Part shown: positions 36,105-44,998 of the stretch, one piece after another
Layout of the letters: the number at the start of each line of letters is the position of its first letter
Position numbering within the stretch: the first letter of the stretch is position 1
DNA from: Blastocatellia bacterium
GTDB taxonomy: Bacteria; Acidobacteriota; Blastocatellia; Chloracidobacteriales; Chloracidobacteriaceae
Assembly: GCA_019695185.1 (NCBI GenBank)
Contig: JAIBAN010000007.1
Span: 1 to 64,000 of the forward strand
DNA length: 64,000 nt
Reading direction: 5' to 3'
Notes under the pieces: generated by a model
What the model was told of the DNA's origin: nothing
Seen by the model: the letters and a program-made list of their open reading frames with translations, nothing else
Database searches by the model: none
Program-made: the position numbers and the translations under genes

Positions 36105-38009
36105 TCAGTGATGTTCCAGTTTGACCAGATTGACGAAAGGATCCGTTTGGCTGGTAATGAGTGTCAGCTTCTGGTCGTCGTTTTTTTCAACCGTCGGCTT
36201 GGAAGCCCCGTATTTTACCAGCAGGTCGCGCAGAGTCTGAATCTGGTCAGGCTTGCTGACCACTCCTTTTTCTTCGGGATTAGCCACGGTTTTGATGGCT
36301 TCAAGCTGGGGAATGCTCTGTTTGGACCAGATAAACCAAAGCTTTTCAACCCCTTCCTCCTGATCAAAAACAAACGGATTCTGGCCTGGGATTCTGATTT
36401 CCTGTTTGCCACCCACCAGAGCCGACCCGCCATTCACCGAGCTTTTTGGAAAGAGCACCAGATAATCCGGGAGTCCAGTGGAACCCTGCGGGCCTTCGTT
36501 AATGATATAGAGGTATCCATCCTCTCCGTTTTCCAACGAAAGCCAAACCCGGTCGCCGGGTGAAAAAATAACCTCTCCGGGCAGCCGGAAGGGCTTGCTG
36601 TCGGGATATTTGGCTGGGTCTTTTTGCACGGTCATCCAATAACTTAACCGATGTGTGGCAACCGGAGTGACGACCGGCGGTTTGGACGGTGGTTCCGGAG
36701 GCGTGCCTTTCGGCCAAAACAAAAAACCAACCACACCCAGTATCACCACCACCGCAGCCGCTCCGATACCCAGCATCGGTCCTAATGATTTGGAGGGTCG
36801 CGGCAAAACCGTTGCAGGCATTTCCGATTTTGCCGAGTCAACCACCGTCGGGGGCGCTTTCTCCTGGACCGGTCTTTGCTTGGGTCCGACCTTGGTTGGC
36901 GGGGATGCTTCCTCTTCGTTGGTCGCGGGACGGGGGGAATCGGTCAGGCGAATTTCTTCGGGTGAAGTTACCACCACCTGGCCGCTCACCATCGTCTCCA
37001 TGGTCTGAATATTGTCAGGCATTGGTTCCGGCTGCCTGAGCATCACAGGCTGCAAAATGTAGCGGGCAAAGTTATCAGCAAATTCCTCAGCGGTTTTCGG
37101 GCGTTTCTGAGGGTCGTAATGCAGGGCCTGGGCAAGATAAGTCTGAGCCACGTCAGGAATTTCCGGACGGACGGAACGCGGCGGAACCGTAATCCCGGTT
37201 TGGTGTTTTTTCAGGATTTCAATCGCCGCCGAAACCTGATACTCGGAATTTGAGTCAAACGGCCGCCGTCCGGTAATCATTTCATAGACGATGACGCCCA
37301 AGGCAAAAATATCGCTGGCCGCAGAGGTCTGCCCCCGCTCAATCTGTTCCGGAGCCATATAGGACAAGGTTCCGGCCAGCAGGACCGCCGAGCTTTTTTC
37401 GGCTGAACGGGGTTCCTCAATTTTGGCAATTCCGAAATCAATCAATTTGGCCTGCTCATGCCCCCCGCTTAAAGTTTGCAGCATGATGTTTTCAGGCTTC
37501 AGGTCACGGTGAAAGATTCCTTCCTTGTGAACCGCAGTCAGTATGTCGCCCAGTTGTCGCACAATGCGGGCCACCTCAGGAAACTCCATTCCGGTTGGCG
37601 GAATACAGGTCCGCAAGGTTGTCCCTTTGACAAACTCCATCACCAGAAACGGTTTACCGTTTTCCAACTGCCCCCGGTCCAACACCTTGACGACACCCGG
37701 ATGGTCAATCCGGGAAAGAGCCTCGCTTTCATGATGAAATTTGCGGGCCACCCAATCATTTTCACTTGGGTTGGAAAGCAGGACCTTAATCACCACCGGA
37801 CGGTTATGCACTTGTGTGTCATGGGCCAGATACACCACACCGATTCCGCCCCTTCCGAGTTCGGATTCAATCATGTAACGGCCCTGGACAGTTTTCCCAA
37901 CCAGTTTTTCCTCGTTCCCTTTGGCCGAAGGCAAACTGGTCGGAAACTCTGTCGGGACATCGCTGATTTCCGGCTTTGATTGGAAAAGGGGTCTATCGTT
38001 TTGAGCCAC
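36105..38009 (-). CDS. Transmembrane Ser/Thr kinase with DUF4384-like sensor domain
   Basis: 634 residues starting at a GTG preceded by GAGGACA. The kinase domain (about 45-310) has GRGGIGVVY, K75, HRDLKPEN and DFGIAKI followed by GTLSYMAPEQ. A Pro/Lys linker leads to one transmembrane helix (about 400-420). The outer domain (about 455-590) is DUF4384-like: DRVWLSLENGEDGYLYIINE, LVLFPKS and EIRIPGQNPF. The topology is that of PknB-type receptors. A gene for a secreted protein of the same domain type lies directly downstream. Confidence 0.92.
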   Translation of the reverse strand: MAQNDRPLFQSKPEISDVPTEFPTSLPSAKGNEEKLVGKTVQGRYMIESELGRGGIGVVYLAHDTQVHNRPVVIKVLLSNPSENDWVARKFHHESEALSRIDHPGVVKVLDRGQLENGKPFLVMEFVKGTTLRTCIPPTGMEFPEVARIVRQLGDILTAVHKEGIFHRDLKPENIMLQTLSGGHEQAKLIDFGIAKIEEPRSAEKSSAVLLAGTLSYMAPEQIERGQTSAASDIFALGVIVYEMITGRRPFDSNSEYQVSAAIEILKKHQTGITVPPRSVRPEIPDVAQTYLAQALHYDPQKRPKTAEEFADNFARYILQPVMLRQPEPMPDNIQTMETMVSGQVVVTSPEEIRLTDSPRPATNEEEASPPTKVGPKQRPVQEKAPPTVVDSAKSEMPATVLPRPSKSLGPMLGIGAAAVVVILGVVGFLFWPKGTPPEPPSKPPVVTPVATHRLSYWMTVQKDPAKYPDSKPFRLPGEVIFSPGDRVWLSLENGEDGYLYIINEGPQGSTGLPDYLVLFPKSSVNGGSALVGGKQEIRIPGQNPFVFDQEEGVEKLWFIWSKQSIPQLEAIKTVANPEEKGVVSKPDQIQTLRDLLVKYGASKPTVEKNDDQKLTLITSQTDPFVNLVKLEHH

Positions 38010-38177
38010 GCAAGAGTGTCCTCATGTGTCTGCTGCTATCAACCTTCATCCTGGAGTCAAGCGCCTGTGAAGATTTGAGTGAATGGAAAATAGTGAGTGG
38101 TATGTGATCTGGTGAACCCAGATTTTACTTTTTGTTATTGTCTCTTGCCAGCCTTTCATTGTCCACCAAAAAGACGC

Positions 38178-38906
38178 TTACTTTTGGAGTGCCCGGCGGG
38201 CAGCCAGTTCATTTGCCAACAATTGACGGATTTTCAGAAAATGCTCCTTGGGAATTTTTTGCAAGGCTTGCTGAAACCGCTCAACCAGGCTTTTGATTTC
38301 AGGCTCATCCTGAATTTGCAGCAACTCCAGTTCCGAGGTGACCTTGGCTTCGGTGGGGTTGACGATTTTGCGCAATCGCCCATACAAAGCTCCCACTGCC
38401 GCCGTCACAAGGTCTTTGGATTTGCGAAACGTGGCAGCCAAGGCATGTTCAATCGGGTCGGTTTTGACCTTGGTACAAACCGTATCAATCGCCGTGCGCA
38501 ATTCCGCCGCCGAAAACGCCCCTTGCGGAGTATACCAGCTTTCATCCAATGCACACTCAAGCAGATACCCGCGATGATAGACCCGGCTGAGGGTGTCAAC
38601 CGCACGCTTCCACTCAAGAACCACAAAAACCTTGCGAAAGATCAGTTTCAACGGCAGCACCAGAACCGAAGCCAGACAGCCGGTCAGACAACCGGTTTCA
38701 GGCTCATCAGCCAGGGTTTTGATGATTTCCGGATCAAGTTCCACATTGTGGAAGGCCGCCAGTTTCCGCACTTGCCGCCGGAGCAGATAGGCTTTCACCC
38801 AATCATCCACCAGCGGAATCGGAATTAATGGCGTCAATCCCGCCAGAAGGGCGTGCTTGAGAATAATATATTGCTTTATATTGTCGCGCTCGGAAGTGGT
38901 ATCCAT
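38178..38906 (-). CDS. Uncharacterised protein with central hydrophobic segments
   Basis: About 242 residues from the ATG at 38906; an ATG at 38924 is equally possible. The frame is open to 39083, but that part only translates GCAAATC repeats. An early hydrophobic segment (HALLAGLTPLIPIPLVDDWV) is followed by TGCLTGCLASVLVLPLKLIF and a helical C-terminal half. I do not recognise the family. The C-terminal region EIKSLVERFQQALQKIPKEHF is amphipathic. It is flanked by the kinase gene downstream and by a divergent epimerase gene. Confidence 0.7.
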   Translation of the reverse strand: MDTTSERDNIKQYIILKHALLAGLTPLIPIPLVDDWVKAYLLRRQVRKLAAFHNVELDPEIIKTLADEPETGCLTGCLASVLVLPLKLIFRKVFVVLEWKRAVDTLSRVYHRGYLLECALDESWYTPQGAFSAAELRTAIDTVCTKVKTDPIEHALAATFRKSKDLVTAAVGALYGRLRKIVNPTEAKVTSELELLQIQDEPEIKSLVERFQQALQKIPKEHFLKIRQLLANELAARRALQK

Positions 38907-38920
38907 TTTATCAACTGTAT

Positions 38921-39066
38921 CCATTTGCCATTTTCCATTTGCGATTTGCGATTTTTCATTTGCGATGTTGACTTCCGGGCCAAGGGAAATGACAACGTTC
39001 CCAGATGAGCAAAGGGAAAATCCCATCCGAATCCGATGGCAAATCGCACATGCCAAATCGTAAATA
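38921..39066. repeat. GCAAATC heptamer element
   Basis: The left arm has ATTTGCGATTTGCGATTT-type units (38922-38967) and the right arm has GGCAAATCGCACATGCCAAATC (39048-39069 region), about 80 nt apart. It fills the divergent promoter region between the 38.2-kb gene and the epimerase gene. It also creates the upstream extension of the 38.2-kb reading frame. Confidence 0.82.
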
Positions 39067-39082
39067 ATTGAAGAGGTCTTCA

Positions 39083-39997
39083 ATGTCCATCAGACCACGG
39101 GTTTTTGTCACCGGAGCCTCCGGGTTTGTAGGCGGCTACCTGCTCAAAGCTTTGACTGCACAAGGATACGACATCATTGCCTTATCCCGCTCGACTCGCA
39201 AGCCCGAAGGCGCGGTTCGCTGGATTGCAGGTGATTCAACCCGCTCAGGCGAGTGGCAAAAGGAAGTGGACGGCTGTCAGGCGGTCATCAACCTGGCGGG
39301 TGAAAGTGTGGTTGGGAAGCGCTGGTCCACTGAACAAAAAGAGCAGATTCGCGCCAGCCGGGTCGAAACCACCAACCGTCTGGTGGAAGCCATTGAACAG
39401 GCCCAAACGCGACCTCAAGCCTTTATTGCGGCTTCGGCTATCGGCTATTACCCCAAAAATGAAGAAACCGCCTTTGACGAAACCAGTCCGGCAGCTTCGG
39501 ATTTTTTGGGCGAGGTCTGCCGTGCCTGGGAACAGGCAGCACTTCCGGTTACTTCGGCGGGAGTGCGGTTGGTCTGGCTCCGAATTGGCATTGTGTTGGG
39601 AATTGGCGGCGGCGCGCTGGAAAAAATGCTGCCGCCGTTCAAGCTCGGCCTGGGAGGACCGCTTGGGTCAGGGACGCAATGGATGTCCTGGATCCATGTG
39701 GACGATGTGGTCGGACTCATTCAGTATGCGCTGGGCAATCCGCAGGTTTCCGGCCCGCTCAATGCCGTGACCCCCAACCCGGTGCGCATGAATGAATTTG
39801 CAACCGAACTGGGGCAGGTGCTGCACCGCCCGACTTTCTTTTTTGTTCCCGGCTTTGCCATCGAGTTATTGCTGGGTGAGGCTGCCAGCGTTGTTCTGGA
39901 TAGTCAGAAGGTCCTTCCGCTGGCAGTTGAAAAAGCGGGCTACAAATTCAAGTTTCCCAAGCTGGGGCAGGCGTTGAGGGATTTACTTCAGGACTGA
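39083..39997 (+). CDS. TIGR01777 family NAD(P)-dependent epimerase (YfcH-like)
   Basis: 304 residues of the extended short-chain dehydrogenase fold, with the nucleotide motif VTGASGFVGGYL near the start and the family signatures INLAGESVVGKRW and ASAIGYYP. The usual Tyr is retained in GYYP. C-terminal DUF1731-like residues are present (GFAIELLLGEAASVVLDSQKVLP). In bacteria the family is also called SulA-like epimerase; the substrate is unknown. The ATG follows GAAGAGG. The last codons CAG GAC and the stop TGA belong to the first GGACTGA unit of the following array. Confidence 0.92.
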   Translation: MSIRPRVFVTGASGFVGGYLLKALTAQGYDIIALSRSTRKPEGAVRWIAGDSTRSGEWQKEVDGCQAVINLAGESVVGKRWSTEQKEQIRASRVETTNRLVEAIEQAQTRPQAFIAASAIGYYPKNEETAFDETSPAASDFLGEVCRAWEQAALPVTSAGVRLVWLRIGIVLGIGGGALEKMLPPFKLGLGGPLGSGTQWMSWIHVDDVVGLIQYALGNPQVSGPLNAVTPNPVRMNEFATELGQVLHRPTFFFVPGFAIELLLGEAASVVLDSQKVLPLAVEKAGYKFKFPKLGQALRDLLQD

Positions 39998-40264
39998 GGA
40001 CCAACCAACAGGACTGAGGACCAACCAACAGGACTGAGGACCAACCAACAGGACTGAGGACTGAGGACTGAGTTTTTCGAACTCAAGGAATCGGTGCATG
40101 TAATGGAATGCTTTTCCTCAGTCCTCAGTCCTCAGTCCTCAGTCCTGGATTGGTCCTCAGTCCTCAGTCCTCAGTCCTGGATTGGTCCTCAGTCCTCAGT
40201 CCTCAGTCCTGGATTGGTCCTCAGTCCTCAGTCCTCAGTCCTGGATTGCCCCTCAGTCCTGGAT
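39991..40264. repeat. Largest TCAGTCC heptamer region, with 20-bp higher-order units
   Basis: Three perfect 20-bp units (GGACTGAGGACCAACCAACA) lead into GGACTGA heptamers. A core of about 45 nt follows. The right half then repeats a block of TCAGTCC triplets plus CTGGATTGG three to four times. It reaches from inside the epimerase stop codon to the stop of the next minus-strand gene. Two reading frames across it translate only the repeat. Confidence 0.9.
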
Positions 40265-40265
40265 T

Positions 40266-40598
40266 TTAGCCTCTCACATTGTTGTTGTGTTTGCGCCTGT
40301 AAATCTTGCGGCTGTTTCGGTTTTCAGCCTTTTGCAGGCGGGCGCGTTCTTCCGGTGTCACAACTCCGTCGGACTTGGCTTTTGTCTCTTTGGCTTGCAG
40401 TTTGGCCTCATGTTTTTCCAAATGGCGGGCTTCTCTCTTGGTTAGCTCCCCGTTTTGAACCCCCTGGTTGATACGCTGTTGCTGGTTTTTCTGCCGTTTA
40501 TCCACTTTGGGTGTGTTTTGCGCCAAGGCTGGAAGGGCAAAAGTGGTGACCAGTGTCAAAACGAAAGCGGCGACCAACAGACGAAATGTGCTGTTCAT
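40266..40598 (-). CDS. Small secreted basic, helical protein
   Basis: 110 residues. A clear signal peptide (about 1-26, cleavage after ALPALA) precedes a highly charged helical mature part rich in Lys, Arg, Gln and Glu. Two similar motifs, INQGVQNGELTKREARHLEK and AKSDGVVTPEERARLQKAE, each resemble a loop followed by a helix. Such small periplasmic proteins are widespread and mostly uncharacterised. A GAGGAG ribosome site precedes the ATG. Confidence 0.82.
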   Translation of the reverse strand: MNSTFRLLVAAFVLTLVTTFALPALAQNTPKVDKRQKNQQQRINQGVQNGELTKREARHLEKHEAKLQAKETKAKSDGVVTPEERARLQKAENRNSRKIYRRKHNNNVRG

Positions 40599-40801
40599 AA
40601 AAGAGGCTCCTCAAGAATAATGGTTTTGGATTTTCACACTACCAAACAGCACCATCAGAGAACAAACCAACCAAAAAGTTTGAAAAATCAGAATGGAAAT
40701 TTTCAAACCTGTCATGCTCCAGAGGTTTGCCCTTGACAAGGTAAAGGTCCATTCCTATTATCCGCGCACTCCAGGAAAATCCATCTCGGATCCCGCTTTT
40801 C
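40599..40801. other. Divergent region upstream of tRNA-Ala
   Basis: Two hundred bases between the small secreted-protein gene and the tRNA. It holds the tRNA promoter listed separately; nothing else is recognised. Confidence 0.5.
40733..40761 (+). promoter_or_regulatory. Sigma70-type promoter of tRNA-Ala
   Basis: A perfect TTGACA at 40733-40738 and TATTAT at 40756-40761 are separated by 17 nt. The tRNA begins 40 nt after the -10 element. Confidence 0.8.
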
Positions 40802-40874
40802 GGGGATGTAGCTCAGTTGGCAGAGCGCCGCGTTCGCAATGCGGAGGCCAGGGGTTCGACCCCCCTCATCTCCA
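40802..40874 (+). tRNA. tRNA-Ala (anticodon CGC)
   Basis: A full 73-nt cloverleaf. The acceptor GGGGATG pairs with CATCTCC and includes the alanine identity pair G3:U70. The D-arm is GCTC/GAGC, the anticodon stem CCGCG/TGCGG has loop TTCGCAA (anticodon CGC, reading GCG), and the T-arm is AGGGG TTCGACC CCCCT. The discriminator is A, and no CCA is encoded. Confidence 0.97.
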
Positions 40875-40911
40875 TTGGTTTTCAGTTTTTTCTCCCTGTA
40901 ATTCTTTTTTA

Positions 40912-40939
40912 CCCAATCGGTTTTCGATTGGGTTTTTTT
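40912..40939 (+). terminator. Rho-independent terminator after tRNA-Ala
   Basis: The 8-bp perfect stem CCCAATCG/CGATTGGG with loop GTTTT is followed by seven T residues. It lies 37 nt after the tRNA 3' end and directly before the SBBP-protein gene. Confidence 0.93.
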
Positions 40940-40966
40940 ATGGCCGACGGCCAGGCGGAAGAGCCT

Positions 40967-43900
40967 ATGATTCGCCTGCACAAACTCCTGGTGCCTCTCC
41001 TTTTGGGTTCATTCGGCTGGATTCCCGGTTTGTTTCCCATTCCCCAGGCTGACAATGCCGCCAACCATCGTTTCGTAAGGGAAACCCGCCATCATCAGGT
41101 GCCGCCAACGGCTTTAGCCCTTTCCCGCCTTCCTGCTGTGTTTGAAGAAGTTCCAGCACCGGACCGAAAGCAGCCTGCCTTTGTCCATCGAACCTCAAGC
41201 CATTCCGTTTTTTTAACCGCTGCCGGTTTTTCCATCCGGACCTCTCCGGCCAACGACCAGCCAGCTTCCTGCCTGCGCCTGGAATTTGCCGGGGCTGCCC
41301 GCCCAACCATTCCAATCGGAACCGCCCAAACTTCCTCCGTCAGTCATTATTTTCTGGGAAACGACCGCCGAAAATGGCATTGCAACATGCCGAACTTCGC
41401 CCGGATTCAGTATCCCAATCTGTATCGCGGGGTGGATGTTCTGGTCTATGGGCAGCAAAACCAACTGGAATATGATTTTGTGGTGGCCCCCGGAATTGAC
41501 CCGGCGGTGATTCGGCTGCGCATTCCGGAGGTGCGGACCTACCGGCTTGACTCCTCCGGCGACCTGATACTAACCATTGGTGGAATTGAAATACGGCAGG
41601 CCAAGCCTGTTTGCTACCAAATCATCAATGGAAAAAAACAGTCTGTTTCCGGTGCGTTCCGGCTCTTTCCCCAAAATCCTCAAACGTCAGACATCAAACG
41701 TCAAACGTCAAACGTTTCTTTGCTGGTCGGATTTTCAGTGGGTGCCTATGACCGGTCGCAGCCGCTTGTAATTGACCCGGTGGTGACCTTTGCCACGGTT
41801 TTGGGCGGAAGCGGTCAAAGCGCCGCCAATGCCGTGGCACTAGACCGCGAAGGCAATCTGTATGTGACGGGAACCACCGATGCAGTTGATTTTCCCACGA
41901 CGTTTACCACCCCCCAACGCGGTCAACGTGATGTGTTTGTCACCAAAATCAACCCTGCGGGAACGGAGATTCTGTATTCGACCTATCTGGGCGGCTCGTT
42001 TTCGGAAACGGGTTACGGAATTGCAGTGGATGCCACGGGCCGGGCCGTACTCGCCGGCGAAGCCATCTCTTTTGATTTTCCCACGACGGAAAAAGCGGTT
42101 CAGCCGGCACTGAACGGTTTTGCCGATGGAATCACAGGTGATGCGTTTGTGACCAAGTTGAGCCCCAACGGTGACCGGTTGGAATTTTCCACCTTTCTGG
42201 GCGGAAAACGGTCCGACCTCGCCCGCAGTCTGGCGCTTGATGCAAATGGCAATGTGCTGATTGCCGGTGAAACCCAATCGGAGGACTTCCCGGTGGTTCA
42301 AGCGGCACAATCCAAATATGGCCAATTGGGCGATGGGTTTGTGGCCAAGCTGAATGCCGCCGGAACGGAACTGGTGTATTCTACCTATCTGGGCGGAAAT
42401 GAATTTGATGCAGCCTCCTGCATCGTCACGGACCGGTTGGGGAACGCGTATGTCACTGGTCGCACCGCTACGGTTTTTGGGTTTCCCTCTCCCCAGCCAT
42501 TTGATTTTCCCTACGGCGGAGGCGCAACCGATGCGTTTTTGGTCAAATTGCCGCCGACCGGTGCTCCGTTGGCGTTTTCCCGCTATTTCGGCGGGACGGG
42601 GGCCGACAGCGGCAATGCGATTGCCGTTGATACCGCCGGAAACATCCTGCTGGCGGGTGAAACCGCATCAGGCAGATTTCCCACCTTCAATCCTTTGCAG
42701 GGGGTTTTGTCCGGCCCTTCGGATGCGTTTGTCTCGAAATTTGACCCGACCGGTTCCCGGCTTTTGTTTTCGACCTATCTGGGAGGTAGCAACAGTGACC
42801 GTGCCCATGCGCTGGCAATTGATGGAGCCGGCAATGTGTTTGTCGCTGGTGAAACCTCCTCCAGTGATTTTCCGGTGGAAAACCCCGTGCAAGGCGAGCC
42901 GGGGGATTTGAATGCCGACGGATTCATCGCCAGACTCAACCCAACCGGCTCCAAACTGGAATTTTCAACCTATTTGGGTGGAACTGCGGCAGATACGGTG
43001 CGCGGCTTGGCTCTTGATGCGCGTCAGGCAATCCGGGTGGCGGGAACCTCTTTTTCCTCCAATTTCCCGGTGCGTAAACCGCTCCTTCCCTACCCCCGCG
43101 AAGGTGGCTCCTTTGCCTTTGTGACGACCATTGCGCAAATCATTGACCCACCGGCAACTCCGCTGGGGCTGAAAGCAATTGCCCAATCGGATTCCCGGAT
43201 TTTTTTGCAATGGCAGGCCGGAGGCGACGACCAAACCGGATTTGTGGTGGAACGGAGTTTGACCGCTTCGGATTCCTTTGTCCCGGCTGGCCGGACCGCC
43301 GCCGCCGTCACCAGCTTTATCGATGATGGGCTGGAATCTGACACAACCTATTTCTATCGGATTCGGGCCTCCAATCCGGGAGGACTTTCCGTTCCCACCA
43401 GCCCGGTTTCCGTGACTACCTTTGAATCACCCGACCAGGAGCCGCCCACCGTCCACTTACTGGTCCCCAATGGAGGCGAGCAGGTGACCGCTGGCCAAAA
43501 ACTGGCGATTGCCTGGACTTCAACCGACAATCGTGGGGTTTCCACCCACCAACTTGACCTCTCAACCGATGGTGGAGCCCGATTTGCACTTCCCATTGCG
43601 GCCAATCTGGCAGGTAATGTGACCGCCTTTTCCTTTCAGATTCCAAGTGACGTGACCTCCGCCACAACCCGTGTCCGGGTGCTTGCCCGTGACGTGGCGG
43701 GAAATGAAGGCAGCGCGATTTCCCAGACGGATTTCACAATTCATCCCCCGGATACCATTGCGCCGACGGTACGCCTGCTGGCTCCCAACGGCGGGGAGAA
43801 ACTCAAAGCCGGCAAATCCTTTACCGTTGTGTGGCAGGCAGCGGACAATGTTGGCATCCGACACCAGGAGCTTCGAATTTCAACCGATGGTGGAAAAACC

Positions 43901-44083
43901 TTCTCCGTGGTGATTGTCAGCGGGCTGGCCGGGACCGTCCGGATGTTTGATTTTCAAATTCCGGCCACCCACCCCCCAAGTAAAACTGTCCGGATGCGGG
44001 TGCTTGCCACCGATGCGGCTGGAAATACCGGTCAGGATGACAGCGACGGGGATTTCATCTTCAAAAAACCGGCCCAGCCATGA
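40967..44083 (+). CDS. Secreted SBBP-repeat beta-propeller protein with FN3 domain
   Basis: 1038 residues. The signal peptide begins at the ATG at 40967, preceded by GGCGGAAGAG; the frame also runs back through the tRNA, which excludes earlier starts. Residues about 40-250 are the N-terminal domain typical of these proteins, ending PLVIDPVVTFATVLGG. At least seven SBBP repeats follow (about 260-710), each with motifs like FSTYLGG...D...A-I-A-V-D-x-x-G-N. An FN3 module (about 725-810) and two Ig-like domains (about 820-1030) complete it. Probably a cell-surface protein. A TCAAACG heptamer run lies in frame inside the coding region. Confidence 0.9.
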   Translation: MIRLHKLLVPLLLGSFGWIPGLFPIPQADNAANHRFVRETRHHQVPPTALALSRLPAVFEEVPAPDRKQPAFVHRTSSHSVFLTAAGFSIRTSPANDQPASCLRLEFAGAARPTIPIGTAQTSSVSHYFLGNDRRKWHCNMPNFARIQYPNLYRGVDVLVYGQQNQLEYDFVVAPGIDPAVIRLRIPEVRTYRLDSSGDLILTIGGIEIRQAKPVCYQIINGKKQSVSGAFRLFPQNPQTSDIKRQTSNVSLLVGFSVGAYDRSQPLVIDPVVTFATVLGGSGQSAANAVALDREGNLYVTGTTDAVDFPTTFTTPQRGQRDVFVTKINPAGTEILYSTYLGGSFSETGYGIAVDATGRAVLAGEAISFDFPTTEKAVQPALNGFADGITGDAFVTKLSPNGDRLEFSTFLGGKRSDLARSLALDANGNVLIAGETQSEDFPVVQAAQSKYGQLGDGFVAKLNAAGTELVYSTYLGGNEFDAASCIVTDRLGNAYVTGRTATVFGFPSPQPFDFPYGGGATDAFLVKLPPTGAPLAFSRYFGGTGADSGNAIAVDTAGNILLAGETASGRFPTFNPLQGVLSGPSDAFVSKFDPTGSRLLFSTYLGGSNSDRAHALAIDGAGNVFVAGETSSSDFPVENPVQGEPGDLNADGFIARLNPTGSKLEFSTYLGGTAADTVRGLALDARQAIRVAGTSFSSNFPVRKPLLPYPREGGSFAFVTTIAQIIDPPATPLGLKAIAQSDSRIFLQWQAGGDDQTGFVVERSLTASDSFVPAGRTAAAVTSFIDDGLESDTTYFYRIRASNPGGLSVPTSPVSVTTFESPDQEPPTVHLLVPNGGEQVTAGQKLAIAWTSTDNRGVSTHQLDLSTDGGARFALPIAANLAGNVTAFSFQIPSDVTSATTRVRVLARDVAGNEGSAISQTDFTIHPPDTIAPTVRLLAPNGGEKLKAGKSFTVVWQAADNVGIRHQELRISTDGGKTFSVVIVSGLAGTVRMFDFQIPATHPPSKTVRMRVLATDAAGNTGQDDSDGDFIFKKPAQP
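41680..41714 (+). repeat. In-frame TCAAACG heptamer run inside SBBP gene
   Basis: Five consecutive 7-nt units (TCAAACG, TCAGACA, then three TCAAACG) lie within codons of the SBBP gene. They encode a low-complexity stretch just before the conserved GFSVGAYD segment. Gain or loss of one unit would shift the reading frame. Confidence 0.85.
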
Positions 44084-44934
44084 CCTTGACCGCTTGCCTG
44101 CTGATTCTTGGTTCCGCACTGTTTCATACCAGTTGGAATTTGTTGCTCAAACAAACCAACCAGAAACAGATTGCGTCCTGGTGGGCCTTGCTGATTGGCT
44201 CAGTCTGCTCCCTGCCGTTGCTGGCAGTGGACCGGACCTTTGTCAGGGAGGCCTGGCCATTGGCCGGATTGAGTGCCTTTTTTGAAGCGGTTTATTTCAT
44301 TTCGCTGGCAGCCGCCTATGGAAATTCGGATTTTTCGCTGGCTTACCCGTTGGCGCGAGGGGCGGCTCCGGCTTTGATTGCGCTGTGGTCAGTGCTGTTT
44401 CTGGGTGAGCGACTGAGCCTGCGAGGCGGCTTGGGGTTGGTTGTCCTGGTGGTTGGGCTTGTCACCATTGGCGCGAGCGCGTTGCTCAAAGCAGGAAAAA
44501 CAGCCCCCGACTGGCGGAGCCTGCTGCTCGCGCTCCGGGTTGCGCTCTTCATTTCCCTGTACTCAGTGATTGATGGGCGGGCCGTTCGGTTGACGGGTTC
44601 GCTGGCCTATACGGTGGTGGTGTTTTGGCTGACCACGCTTTTTATCATGCCGTTCATGCTCAGGCGGTTTGGCTGGCAAGCCATCAAAAGCGAATGGATG
44701 ACCAACCGGGTAAAGCTTTCAACCATTGGGTTGTTCAGCCTGCTGGCCTATGGACTGGTTCTGGTGGCTTTCACCATCGCCCCGGTCAGCTATACGGGAG
44801 CCATCCGCGAAATCAGTATTGTGTTTGCCACACTGGCTGGCTGGCTGTTTCTCAAGGAAGGACTTGACCGAATGCGCCTTGCCGGGGCAATTGTGGCCTT
44901 TACCGGAATTCTTTTGCTTGCAACAGCCAAATGA
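44080..44934 (+). CDS. EamA/DMT-superfamily permease
   Basis: 284 residues with about ten hydrophobic helices in two EamA halves. The half-repeat signatures are present, for example YPLARGAAPALIALWSVLFLGERLSL and FTIAPVSYTGAIREISIVFATLAGWLFLKE. DMT permeases export or import metabolites such as amino acids or drugs; the substrate is unknown. The start codon overlaps the SBBP stop codon (ATGA), so the two genes are translationally coupled, an odd pairing for a surface protein and a permease. Confidence 0.92.
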   Translation: MTLTACLLILGSALFHTSWNLLLKQTNQKQIASWWALLIGSVCSLPLLAVDRTFVREAWPLAGLSAFFEAVYFISLAAAYGNSDFSLAYPLARGAAPALIALWSVLFLGERLSLRGGLGLVVLVVGLVTIGASALLKAGKTAPDWRSLLLALRVALFISLYSVIDGRAVRLTGSLAYTVVVFWLTTLFIMPFMLRRFGWQAIKSEWMTNRVKLSTIGLFSLLAYGLVLVAFTIAPVSYTGAIREISIVFATLAGWLFLKEGLDRMRLAGAIVAFTGILLLATAK

Positions 44935-44998
44935 GCAAAACCGGACAACCAGCGAATTTGGTGACCTGATTTTCATTCACCGCAGAGACAAAAAGGAC

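Noticed and set aside
39991-40264. Possible CRISPR array
   Set aside because: The units are 7 or 20 bp without unique spacers of constant length, and no cas gene is nearby.
40094-40471. Plus-strand frame translating SVLSPQS repeats
   Set aside because: It is the translation of the TCAGTCC array plus antisense of the small secreted-protein gene.
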